From the NCBI GenBank assembly GCA_013141175.1, contig JABFRN010000001.1, positions 3,554,001-3,618,000 of the forward strand: DNA of 64,000 nt, in the 5' to 3' direction. The position numbers and the translations under genes are program-made. Numbering within the stretch: position 1 is the stretch's first letter; each line of letters begins with the position of its first letter. This DNA is from Lysobacter sp. GTDB lineage: Bacteria > Pseudomonadota > Gammaproteobacteria > Xanthomonadales > Xanthomonadaceae. The notes beneath the pieces were generated by a model. That model worked only from the letters and a program-made list of their open reading frames with translations. It was not told where the DNA came from and ran no database searches. Below are positions 33,752 to 42,343 of this stretch, one piece after another.

Positions 33752-35815
33752 CTATTCCTCTTCGTGCCTCGGTTTGTAGGCATCGACCAGTCGGCTCTGC
33801 ACCTGCGCCGGCACCGGTTCGTAGTGGCTGAAGTCGAGCGAATACCGCCCACGACCCGCGGTGACCGATTTCAGCTCCGCCGCATAGCCTTCCAGCTCCG
33901 ACAGCGGCACCTGCGCCTTGACCAGGATCTCGCCGCCGCGCACCGAGTCGGTGCCGTTGATGCGCGCGCGCTTCGACGACAGACCGCCGCTGATATCGCC
34001 CATATGCGATTCCGGTGCGGCGACTTCCAGATCGACGATCGGTTCGAGCACCTGCGGACGCGCTTTCGCGATCGCGTCGAGGAAGGCCTTCTTGCCGGCG
34101 GCGACGAACGCGACCTCCTTGCTGTCGACCGGATGATGCTTGCCGTCGTAGACGATCACGCGCACGTCCTGCATCGGGTATCCGGCGACCGCGCCGGTGC
34201 CCAGTACCTGGCGCACGCCTTTTTCCACGGCGGGCATGAATTGCCCGGGAATCGTGCCGCCCTTCACTTCGTCCAGGAACTCGAAACCGGCGCCGCGCGG
34301 CAGCGGTTCGATGCGCAGGAACACTTCGCCGAATTGACCGGCACCACCGGTCTGCTTCTTGTGGCGATGATGGCCTTCCGCGTTCGCAGCGACGGTTTCG
34401 CGATAGGCGATGCGCGGCGGGCGGCTGGTCACTTCCACGCCGTAACGGTCCTTCAATCGCTGCAGGTTGATGCGCAGGTGCAGGTCGGAGAGGCCGCGCA
34501 CCACGGTTTCGTTGGTCTCGATCTCATGCTCGACGTGGAAGCACGGATCCTCCTCGGCCAGCTTGTGCAGCGCGATCGACAGTTTCTGCTCATGGCCTTT
34601 GCTCGCCGCCGCCACCGCAAGGCCGAACATCGGCTTCGGGAAATCCAGCGGCGCGAGATGGATCTGGTCCTCGTCGTGGCTGTCGTGCAGCACGGCGTCG
34701 AAATGCAGCTCGTCGATCTTGGCCACGGCGGCGATATCGCCGGGAATCGCCTGTGCGATTTCGACGTGCTCCTTGCCCTTCATCTTGAACAGATGCGCGA
34801 CCTTGAACGGCTTCTTGCCGTCGTCGACGAACAGTTGCGTGTCCTTCTTCACCGTGCCCTGGTAGATCCGGAAGATGCCGAGCTTGCCGACGAAAGGATC
34901 GTTGACGATCTTGAACACGTCGGCGATCACATGGGCGGCGGCATCGGGCGTGGAGACGATCGGCGCTGCGGTATCGCCCATGCCCTTCACGAACGGCGGC
35001 GGATTGGCTTCGCCCGGATGCGGAAAGAGTTTCTCGGCGACATCGAGCAATTCCTTCACGCCCACGCCGCTGCGCGCGGACACGAAGCAGACCGGGACGA
35101 GATGACCTTCGCGCAGGCACTGCTCGAAGGCATCGTGCAACTCCTGACCGCTCAGGCCTTCCTCGCCGACTTCGAGGAAATGGTCCATCACGCCTTCGTT
35201 GATTTCGACCACCTGGTCGATGATCTTCTGGTGCCAGTCGCCGACCGGGCCCAGGTCGCTGTCGCCGGTGCGATGGCCGAAACAGTCGATGACCGCCTTG
35301 CCGCCGTCGGCGGGCAGATTCAGCGGCAGCACTTCATTGCCGAAGGTCTCGCGCAGCTCGTCGAGCAATGCGCCGAGCTTGGTGCCGTCGTGATCGATCT
35401 TGTTGACGACGATGACCCGGCAGAGTTTGCGCGCCTGGCCGTACTCCATCATCCGGCGCGTGCCGTAGCCGATGCCGGCGTCGGCATCCACCACGACCGC
35501 AAGTGTTTCCACCGCCGCCAGCGCCGACAGCGTGGGGCCGCGGAAATCCGGATAACCGGGCGTATCGATGAGATTGACGTGGATCAGCGGTTGACCGGGC
35601 GCGGTGTGGTCGATGCCGGCGATGGCGGCATCGATGGAATGTCCGCGTTCCTTTTCGATGGCGTCGAAATCGGACACCGTGCTGCCGCGTTCGATGGTGC
35701 CTGCCGTCTGGACTGCGCCGCCGGCATGCAGCAGGGCTTCGAACAAGGTAGTTTTGCCGGCGCCGGGGTGGCCTGCGAGGGCCACGTTGCGGATGTGTTC
35801 TGTGGAGTACGACAT
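33752..35815 (-). CDS. Elongation factor G paralog (EF-G-like GTPase)
   Basis: 687 residues. G-domain motifs: P-loop GHPGAGKTTLFEAL, DTPGYPDF, VVNKIDHDG and VSARSG, followed by EF-G domains II-V (KQTGGAGQFGEVFLRIEPL, GQFMPAVEKGVRQ, SHMGDISGGLSSKRARI). The switch I segment reads EKERGHSIDAA where true EF-G has ERGITI, so this is one of the EF-G-like proteins kept beside the ribosomal fusA. Those are thought to act in recycling, stress or tetracycline-type protection; the role here is unknown. Strong AAGGAGAG precedes the ATG. Transcribed alone. Confidence 0.88.
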   Translation of the reverse strand: MSYSTEHIRNVALAGHPGAGKTTLFEALLHAGGAVQTAGTIERGSTVSDFDAIEKERGHSIDAAIAGIDHTAPGQPLIHVNLIDTPGYPDFRGPTLSALAAVETLAVVVDADAGIGYGTRRMMEYGQARKLCRVIVVNKIDHDGTKLGALLDELRETFGNEVLPLNLPADGGKAVIDCFGHRTGDSDLGPVGDWHQKIIDQVVEINEGVMDHFLEVGEEGLSGQELHDAFEQCLREGHLVPVCFVSARSGVGVKELLDVAEKLFPHPGEANPPPFVKGMGDTAAPIVSTPDAAAHVIADVFKIVNDPFVGKLGIFRIYQGTVKKDTQLFVDDGKKPFKVAHLFKMKGKEHVEIAQAIPGDIAAVAKIDELHFDAVLHDSHDEDQIHLAPLDFPKPMFGLAVAAASKGHEQKLSIALHKLAEEDPCFHVEHEIETNETVVRGLSDLHLRINLQRLKDRYGVEVTSRPPRIAYRETVAANAEGHHRHKKQTGGAGQFGEVFLRIEPLPRGAGFEFLDEVKGGTIPGQFMPAVEKGVRQVLGTGAVAGYPMQDVRVIVYDGKHHPVDSKEVAFVAAGKKAFLDAIAKARPQVLEPIVDLEVAAPESHMGDISGGLSSKRARINGTDSVRGGEILVKAQVPLSELEGYAAELKSVTAGRGRYSLDFSHYEPVPAQVQSRLVDAYKPRHEEE

Positions 35816-36117
35816 GAGCGACTCTCCTTTCGCGAAAGGCGTTGGGGTGAGCCGTCATGGCTGTCCGCGTTCGGGAAGCCTGCCGTCCGAGCAGGCGCTC
35901 GGCGGGCGGTCATGGCGGTACGTCCTGAGGACGCCCGCCAAGGATCGGAACTTCGGCGGCGCGGGTCAAGCCGCATTGCGGTACGGCGATGCGGGTATTT
36001 GATTTCGGTCAATCGCAGCGCTGCACCCAGTCTGCGGATGCGCGCGCACAGGCACATTTCCAAGCCGCGGCGAGCGCGTAGACTCGGCCGCTCAGCAACG
36101 GATGAGGAGTAGTCGTC

Positions 36118-36552
36118 ATGGCTTTGAAACGTATCGCGACCGCGCATTGGGAAGGCGACATCCAGACCGGCAAGGGCGGGATGAGCACGCCGCAGAGCGG
36201 ACTGTTCGCCGATCAGAATTATTCGTTCAAGACCCGCTTCGGTGACGAGAAGGGAACCAACCCCGAGGAGTTGCTGGCCGCCGCCCACGCCGGCTGCTTC
36301 AGCATGGCGCTGTCGGCGGTACTGGGCCGCGCCGGGTTCACGCCGACCCGGATCGACACCCGTGCCGAAGCGACGATGGAGCCGGGCATGGATCCGGGCC
36401 CGACCGTGACCGGTGTGCATCTGGTCGTGAGCGCCGTGGTGCCGGGTATCACCGCCGCGCAGTTCGCCGAGATCGCCAATGCCGCGAAAGCCGGCTGCGT
36501 GATCTCGCGAGCGCTGGCGGTGCCGGTGACGATCGACGCGACACTGGTTTGA
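36118..36552 (+). CDS. osmC: OsmC-family peroxiredoxin/organic hydroperoxide reductase
   Basis: 144 residues, usual length. Both redox cysteines are present: AAAHAGCFSMALSAVL and AAKAGCVISRALAVP, with the typical N-terminal KRIATAHWEGDIQTGKG. It detoxifies organic hydroperoxides in the cytoplasm. It is divergent from the EF-G-like gene with 302 bp between them. Confidence 0.93.
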   Translation: MALKRIATAHWEGDIQTGKGGMSTPQSGLFADQNYSFKTRFGDEKGTNPEELLAAAHAGCFSMALSAVLGRAGFTPTRIDTRAEATMEPGMDPGPTVTGVHLVVSAVVPGITAAQFAEIANAAKAGCVISRALAVPVTIDATLV

Positions 36553-37228
36553 TCGCTGCCGCTTGATCGGCCGTGCCCGGCATCATGCGGGCACGGCCGG
36601 CGGCGCGTGGCTGGCGGACAACCCGGGACAATGGCGGAGAGGCGGTGGATGACCTTGCCAGTGTGGAGATCCGATCAATACCCGGTGCTGTAAATAAATT
36701 GTTAATCCGTGGCGCGGCTCGAACGCAAGCAGGATCCCACGGGCGATGAAGCTACCGCGCCTTGTTCGCCGTCGGCTTCCTGCAGGGTGCGGAGGCAACA
36801 TCGCCTGCAGGCCTGAGCTTGTCCGGCGCCTGAGGGCGCCACTTCCCACCTTCGCCCGGAGTTGCTAGCCTGAGCCGGAACGCGTCCGGAGCGCGGCCTT
36901 GCCGGCCGCCCGGAAACATCGAATCGGGAGATCGGGAATCCGGATGGAACATGCATCGCCATCGACGCTGAAGGGTGCGCCTGCGCCGGCCGCGTGGATT
37001 TCCGCCCTTGGCTTCGATGTTGCGCACGATTTCGACATTGCGCCCGATGCAGTGCGGACCTCCTCTACAACGATCCGGAGCCCCGCGTCGATCTGGGGGG
37101 CATCCGCTCCCGCGACCCGCGACCCGACCCCTTCTTTTCTTCGCAACAGACCCGTCATGGAAAATCGATGTCGTAAGGCATAACCACCGCTGAGCGACAC
37201 TCGTTGAATATCCATTTGGAGCAGCTTG
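36553..37228. other. Intergenic region before the effector island
   Basis: 676 bp. A strong GC hairpin with arms GGCCGTGCCC/GGGCACGGCC at 36569-36598 probably ends osmC transcription. An AT-rich patch near 36690-36710 and another just before 37229 could hold promoters. Short frames here have no protein-like composition. Confidence 0.5.
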
Positions 37229-38284
37229 ATGGCTGATATTCGACAACAGGCAGTGGCCACTGCCCATGAATACCGACAAGGGAATATCGCGACATTGGAC
37301 GACGCGATGACCCGCAGGCTGATCGCCTCCACCGTGATGAGCGAAAGCCACGGCGGCGATCCTGCCGCGACGAATCGTCTCGGATTCGTCGGACGCTACA
37401 AGGCCGGCGCGGAATTCCTCGCCGAAGCCGGTTACGTCGACAGGGACAAGCTCGGCCAGGCGATGGCGGGGCAGAAGTCCGAGTGGGCGTGGGCGAAATC
37501 CGGCGGCATGGCCGCATTCCTCCAAGACGCTTCCCACTGGACCAGCGGGCTCAGCCTCGACGCCTACAAACGCTCGCCGGAGCTGCAGGACAACGCGTTC
37601 AAGCTCAACGCCGAGAAGCATCATCAGCGCGCCTTGGAACAGGGGTTCCTGGGCGAGGACGAAAAACCCGGGCGCGTCGCCGGCTTCCTCAAGGCCGCGC
37701 ACATCGTGGGTTTCAACAGCGCCCGTGAAGCCATGACCGGCGGTCGCGCCTATCGCGACGCCAATGGCGTCAGCAACTACGACCGCATCCACGACATCAG
37801 CCGCAATGGCGATGGTCTGGACAAGTTGATGACGGCCATGCGGCCCGATGCATCGGAAACATCGGCCGGAAAGACGGCCGCGATCGCTTCGGTCGCGCAT
37901 CCGGATCACCCCGAGCACGGGCGGTATCGCGAGATGTACGCCGCCCTGGCGTCGGTGCCCGGACTGTCCAGCGATCAGGAACGGCAGCGGGCGGCAGCCT
38001 CGATGATGGTCGCGACCATCGTCGCCGACATGCCGCGCGTCGATCACGTCGTCGCCGGTCCGGGCGGTGCGGTGTTCGCGGTACAGGGCGATCTGCGCGA
38101 CGTCTCGCACAAGATCCTGCCGCTCAACCTCGCGCAGCTCGCTTCGCAGCCGATCGAAACATCGACGGCGCAGCTTGGCGTGCTCGCGCCGCCGCAAACC
38201 TCTCCACCCCGCAATCCACACACCGACCCACAGTCCGACCCACACGTCGACGCTACGCGCCAGGAGCGTGCGCGCGCCGTCTGA
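37229..38284 (+). CDS. XVIPCD-containing putative type IV secretion effector with lysozyme-like N-terminal domain
   Basis: 351 residues. N-terminal residues 25-200 look like a muramidase/lytic transglycosylase fold: a candidate catalytic Glu at 39 in VMSESHGGDPAATN, GRYKAGAEFLAEAGYVDRDK, FKLNAEKHHQRALEQGF, AHIVGFNSAREAMTGG. Residues 222-351 fit the XVIPCD domain (HPEHGRYREMYAAL, PRVDHV, VFAVQGDLRD) that directs X-Tfe toxins to VirD4 of the Xanthomonadales type IV secretion system. The tail is Pro/Gln-rich. There is no signal peptide, as expected. Predicted to cut peptidoglycan of a rival cell. The enzyme class is inferred; the C-terminal domain call is stronger. A lipoprotein gene follows 69 bp later. 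Confidence 0.8.
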   Translation: MADIRQQAVATAHEYRQGNIATLDDAMTRRLIASTVMSESHGGDPAATNRLGFVGRYKAGAEFLAEAGYVDRDKLGQAMAGQKSEWAWAKSGGMAAFLQDASHWTSGLSLDAYKRSPELQDNAFKLNAEKHHQRALEQGFLGEDEKPGRVAGFLKAAHIVGFNSAREAMTGGRAYRDANGVSNYDRIHDISRNGDGLDKLMTAMRPDASETSAGKTAAIASVAHPDHPEHGRYREMYAALASVPGLSSDQERQRAAASMMVATIVADMPRVDHVVAGPGGAVFAVQGDLRDVSHKILPLNLAQLASQPIETSTAQLGVLAPPQTSPPRNPHTDPQSDPHVDATRQERARAV

Positions 38285-38296
38285 TTTCCGCCACGT

Positions 38297-38336
38297 CGCC
38301 ACACCGATCCGTGGCGTTCCATTTTTTCTTTTTTTC
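38297..38336 (+). terminator. Weak terminator between effector and lipoprotein genes
   Basis: CGCCAC/GTGGCG stem with 8-nt loop followed by TTCCATTTTTTCTTTTTTT. Read-through into the lipoprotein gene is likely because the stem is short. Confidence 0.5.
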
Positions 38337-38353
38337 GAGATGAGGAAGCACGT

Positions 38354-39217
38354 ATGCGTTATCGAAGTGCATCGATCCTGACATTGATGTTGTTGGTGGC
38401 CGCGTGCAAGCCGACCGCGCCGGCGGCCGAACCGGCGGCAGCGGCACCACCCGCCGCCGTCGCAGAGCCCGTGACCGCGCCGACGCCTGCTCCGGCACCA
38501 GCGGTGGATGCCGCGTTCACCAGGGAGATGCCGTATGCGGATCTGCGCAAGCGACTGACCGATGCCGGATGGTTGCCTTTGAGAGATCCGATGTGCCGCG
38601 AAAACGTCGGCGGCGCAGCGCTGGTTTGCGGCGAGCTGCCGGAAGTCGAAAGCTGCAGCGGCGACGGCCATTGCGTCATGTATTTCGCCAATGCCGCCGA
38701 AGGCAAGCGCATCCGCGTGACCGCGTATGGACCTTCCGAACGCTGGAACGTCGCGGGCGAAGAAGCCGCGTTCGCGGTGACGTCGTGGGATGTTTCCGCG
38801 CTCGACCCTGCCGCGAAGTCGATGGATGGCGCTGTGCCTGCCTGTCCTTCGCAGGATTTCGACGCGTTCCTCAAGGCGTTCGCTTCCGACGATCGCGTCG
38901 AGCGGGCGTTCACCGCGTCGATGGTCAAGACCGCGGAACTCGGCGGCGGCGAGGATGGCGACGACACTGTGCTGGTGTACCAGCCTGCGGCGGGTTACGC
39001 CGACTTCAACGTCAAGTACACGGACAACGCGTTCCACTTCATCGACGCAAACGGCAAGAAGGATGCCGCTTCGCTGGATCTGAAGGTGGAGCCGCAAGGC
39101 GATGACGTTCGCATGGTCCGTTACCAGTACGGCATGTCGGAAGGCAATTCATACAAATTCGAGAAGAAGGCGGGCTGCTGGTATCTCACCGAGGATCCCG
39201 ATCCGCCGAGTCCTTGA
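38354..39217 (+). CDS. Lipoprotein, candidate immunity protein for the flanking effectors
   Basis: 287 residues. Lipobox LLVAAC with Cys18; Lys at +2 suggests outer-membrane sorting. An Ala/Pro-rich linker leads to a first domain with four cysteines (PMCRENVGGAALVCGELPEV, SCSGDGHCVMYFA) and a second domain ending YKFEKKAGCWYLTEDPD. X-Tfi immunity proteins are typically periplasmic lipoproteins next to their effector, and this one lies exactly between two effector genes, 69 bp after the first and 151 bp before the second. The immunity role is inferred from position and cell location. It could protect against either neighbour or both. Confidence 0.7.
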   Translation: MRYRSASILTLMLLVAACKPTAPAAEPAAAAPPAAVAEPVTAPTPAPAPAVDAAFTREMPYADLRKRLTDAGWLPLRDPMCRENVGGAALVCGELPEVESCSGDGHCVMYFANAAEGKRIRVTAYGPSERWNVAGEEAAFAVTSWDVSALDPAAKSMDGAVPACPSQDFDAFLKAFASDDRVERAFTASMVKTAELGGGEDGDDTVLVYQPAAGYADFNVKYTDNAFHFIDANGKKDAASLDLKVEPQGDDVRMVRYQYGMSEGNSYKFEKKAGCWYLTEDPDPPSP

Positions 39218-39368
39218 GTCGGAACAGACCGCGGCAGGCGTCCCGCGCTTGCTGTATTCCACGTTTCATGAGTGAAGACATTGACATGAGCGGGAAGGGG
39301 GCCGGTTTCGCATTGCCCCCGCCGACTGCTCTTCCCCGAGATCATGCGTCGAACAGGAGATTCCGGAA

Positions 39369-41804
39369 ATGGCCAAAATCAAGATCTACGAAAGCGTCGG
39401 CGGTAATTCCGACCCCGTCAGCAACTACCGCGATCTGGAGAATCATCATCCCAGCAAAGGGCTGCAGGAGAGTGGGCGCGTGTATGCCCGCGTCGGTGGG
39501 GAGTCGGAAGAAATACTGGGCAACTACAAGGGCGGCGCGGTCCTGACGCCGGGCGGCGAATACATGGTCAGCAAGGACATGGTGCTGACCGCGCCCGGGC
39601 TTTCCAACGGCAACGTGCCGATCCCGTCCCCGGCTGCCGGCGTGATCGGCAAGATCGATCGCACGGATGGCGTCATCACCATCAACGACCCCAAGACCGG
39701 CGACACGATGTTCCAGATCCGTCATGCCCAGGTCGATCCGAATCTCAAGCCCGGCGACAAGATCGAATACGGCCAGTCGCTCGGGTTGCAGCACGGCTAC
39801 AACAACGGCAATCCGAACGCATTTCCGAATCACGTCCACTTCGATGTGAACACCAGGTACATCGCCCAGGCGGACAAGTGGATCAAGGACATGGACAGCG
39901 GCGCGCTGACCACCGACAAGCGCCCGGCGCAGACCGAAAACCTCGTGACCGAACGCCCCAGTTTCGTGCCGATTTCCGGCAATTTCCCGAAGCCTGCCGA
40001 TCCGCCGCTGGCCGATGGCAAGCTCAGCATCGGCGAAAAGGGCCCGGAAGTGGAAAGACTGCAGCTGGCGCTCAAGGCCGCCGGTGCGCTCGATGCGAAG
40101 GGCAATGCGCTCAATCCGGACAAGGATTTCGGCGAGCGGACGCGTGAAGCGGTCATCAATTACCAGAAGACCCATGGCCAGCCCGAGACCGGCGTTGCCG
40201 ACCGGAAGATGCTGACCGATCTGGGCGTGATCGCACCGCAGCAGAACCAGACGCCGCCGACGCAGACGCCGACACAGACGCCTCCGCAGGATCAGACGCA
40301 AACGCCCCCGCAGCAGCCGACGGGCAACCGGGTTCCGGGCGGTCCAACCGACTTCGGCTCGACCAATCCGCTCGGTACGCTGATTTCGAGCGGCGAAGGC
40401 GGTTACGGCTCCTACAACCGCGGTCGTGCAGGCGACGCCAACGGTGCGCAGATCGACTTCTCGCAGATGACCGTGGGCGAAGTGATGCGCCGTCAGGATC
40501 TGGCGAAAGGCGATCCCGACCGTCTGTTCGCGGTCGGCAAGTACCAGATGATCCCGGGCACCTTCGAGGAAGCGGTGAATTCGTTGGGGGTCGATCGCAA
40601 CGCCAAGCTCACGCCGCAGTTGCAGGAACGGATGTTCGCCGATTACCTGGTCGACGAAAAACGTCCGCAGGTGAAGGCGTACATCACCGGTGAGACCAGC
40701 GGCGCGCAGGGCCTGCAGGGCGCGCAGCTCGCGCTGGCGCGCGAATTCGCGAGCGTCGCCGATCCTCGGACCGGGCGCAGCGTCTACGACGGCGATTCGG
40801 CCGGCAACAGCGCATCGATCACGGCCGCCCAGGTCGGTACCGCGCTCGATCAGATGCGTGGCCAGTACCAACAGAACATCAAGAGCGGCATGAGTGCGGA
40901 CGAAGCCTATCGCGCGCTGAGCGGCGACCCCACTCAGACCCAGGGCGGCCAAACCAAGGGCCAAAGCGGCAGCACCAGCGATACGCTGCTGATCAAGGAA
41001 GAACGCGGCGAAGGCGTGAAAGGCCTGCAGGAAGCACTGAACAAGGCGGGCATCCGCGATGCGCAGGGCCAGTCGCTGCCGACCACCGGTTATTTCGGCG
41101 ACAAGACCGAAGAAGCGGTGCGCAAGTATCAGGAGCAGAAGGGGTTGGAAGTCGACGGCAAGGCCGGCAAGGACACGCTGACCGCGCTGGGGATCTATCC
41201 GGGCCAACAGGCGGAGCGCGCCACGGCCACGCAAAACGCCACGACGCCCGTCAGCAGCAGCGAGCAGCGCCCGTCATCGACCACCGCGCCCGAAGGATCG
41301 AAGTCGTCGCAAACGCAGTCGCCAGCGACATCGACCGAAACCCCGCCGAGCAATGTCGCCCCGCAGCAGATGTCGCAAACGGACAAGCCGCTCATGTCCA
41401 ATCCCAACCATCCCGACAACAAGCTGTACCAGCAGGCCTTGTCGAATCTGGAACAGTTGGGCCCGAGCGGCGGCTTCAAGTCGCGCGAAGACATGGAGAA
41501 AGCAGCCGCAGCGGTCGCAGCGGACGCCAAGGCGACCGGCTTGCAGAGCATCGACCATGTCAGCAAGACCTCGGCGCCGAATGGCCAGAATTATCTGGTG
41601 GCGGTCCAGGGCGACCCGACCAGCGCGGCGTCGAAGAATTCCTATGTCGACTACAACCAGGCGGTGAACCAGGGCGTCGACCAGAGCACGAAGATGGCCG
41701 AAGCGACCAAGCCTGCGGTACAGCAGGCGCAGCAGGTCGATCAGAACCAGCAACAGGACCCGAACAAGCAGGACCAGAACAAGGTGGCCATGGGCGCTCG
41801 TTGA
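39369..41804 (+). CDS. Multidomain XVIPCD effector: M23-like domain, two peptidoglycan-binding domains and a muramidase-like domain
   Basis: 811 residues. Residues 75-165 resemble an M23 peptidase (HAQVD at 119-123 and HVHFDV at 155-160), although the first zinc ligand of the family is not obvious. Residues 216-288 and 538-610 are PG_binding_1 domains. Residues 335-515 look like a lysozyme-type hydrolase (SGEGGYGSYNRGRAGD with likely catalytic Glu343, RLFAVGKYQMIPGTFEEA). After a Ser/Thr/Pro/Gln linker, residues 678-811 are an XVIPCD (HPDNKLYQQAL, GLQSIDHV, YLVAVQGD) with a Gln-rich tail. There is no signal peptide. Predicted cell-wall-degrading toxin delivered by the bacteria-killing T4SS. 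Good AGGAG ribosome site. Confidence 0.85.
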   Translation: MAKIKIYESVGGNSDPVSNYRDLENHHPSKGLQESGRVYARVGGESEEILGNYKGGAVLTPGGEYMVSKDMVLTAPGLSNGNVPIPSPAAGVIGKIDRTDGVITINDPKTGDTMFQIRHAQVDPNLKPGDKIEYGQSLGLQHGYNNGNPNAFPNHVHFDVNTRYIAQADKWIKDMDSGALTTDKRPAQTENLVTERPSFVPISGNFPKPADPPLADGKLSIGEKGPEVERLQLALKAAGALDAKGNALNPDKDFGERTREAVINYQKTHGQPETGVADRKMLTDLGVIAPQQNQTPPTQTPTQTPPQDQTQTPPQQPTGNRVPGGPTDFGSTNPLGTLISSGEGGYGSYNRGRAGDANGAQIDFSQMTVGEVMRRQDLAKGDPDRLFAVGKYQMIPGTFEEAVNSLGVDRNAKLTPQLQERMFADYLVDEKRPQVKAYITGETSGAQGLQGAQLALAREFASVADPRTGRSVYDGDSAGNSASITAAQVGTALDQMRGQYQQNIKSGMSADEAYRALSGDPTQTQGGQTKGQSGSTSDTLLIKEERGEGVKGLQEALNKAGIRDAQGQSLPTTGYFGDKTEEAVRKYQEQKGLEVDGKAGKDTLTALGIYPGQQAERATATQNATTPVSSSEQRPSSTTAPEGSKSSQTQSPATSTETPPSNVAPQQMSQTDKPLMSNPNHPDNKLYQQALSNLEQLGPSGGFKSREDMEKAAAAVAADAKATGLQSIDHVSKTSAPNGQNYLVAVQGDPTSAASKNSYVDYNQAVNQGVDQSTKMAEATKPAVQQAQQVDQNQQQDPNKQDQNKVAMGAR

Positions 41805-41835
41805 TCGAACGCGACGATGCGATGAGGAACGCCAG

Positions 41836-41863
41836 CGGGCCATCGGGAGATGGCCCGTTTTTT
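41836..41863 (+). terminator. Rho-independent terminator after the large effector
   Basis: CGGGCCATC-GGGA-GATGGCCCG followed by TTTTTT. Confidence 0.85.
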
Positions 41864-41930
41864 GCGCGTTTCGAGCGCCATCGTCGTGGATATCAAATTC
41901 CAAGGCTGACGCCGATAGCGGTTGCTTTTT

Positions 41931-41954
41931 TGTAGGAGCGGCGCAAGCCGCGAA
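41931..41954 (+). repeat. REP-type half unit
   Basis: TGTAGGAGCGGCGCAAGCCG plus CGAA, related to the palindrome at 15638. Confidence 0.55.
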
Positions 41955-42121
41955 ACCCGCAGCCCATCCCCCCGGCAACTTTCGCAATCAGGGCACAGCC
42001 CCGCAATCCATCACAGCATTCAGCCGATTAGTGCTAACTGCAAGCAGTACAGCGTCGAAGACAATTCAAGGCTTACTGCTCTGCGCGGGAAGGGCGATCC
42101 AACGGAGCCGCTGGAGTGTCG

Positions 42122-42287
42122 GCTCAGTGTCGAATGGCACTTACTTAAGCACGGCATCCAGATTTTCGTCATTCCCGCGTAGGCGGGAATCCAGTGACTT
42201 CAGGCTTTCTTGACCAAGCAAAGGCGCTGGATCCCCGCTTTTTGCGGGGATGACGGGGCTTAAGTAAGCGCCATTCAGCTCAGTGTC
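42122..42287. mobile_element. MITE-like element (about 145 bp) with flanking 10-bp direct repeats
   Basis: The terminal inverted repeats GAATGGCACTTACTTAAGC (42132-42150) and its complement (42258-42276) differ at one base. GCTCAGTGTC stands directly before the left end (42122-42131) and again one base after the right end (42278-42287), as a target-site duplication would. Between the ends are two hairpins of the ATTCCCGC...GCGGGAAT type and no coding sequence. It has no transposase, so it would be non-autonomous. Confidence 0.65.
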
Positions 42288-42343
42288 CCTTTCTTTTTGG
42301 TAATGCGGCGTCATAGGCTGTGTCGATTCCGCGCGTGGTGCAT

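Noticed and set aside
37229-38284. Phage endolysin
   Set aside because: No holin, spanin or phage genes nearby. The C-terminal XVIPCD and the adjacent lipoprotein argue for a secretion effector.
42011-42121. Small coding frame before the MITE-like element
   Set aside because: Short, no ribosome site, no family; it runs into the inverted repeat.
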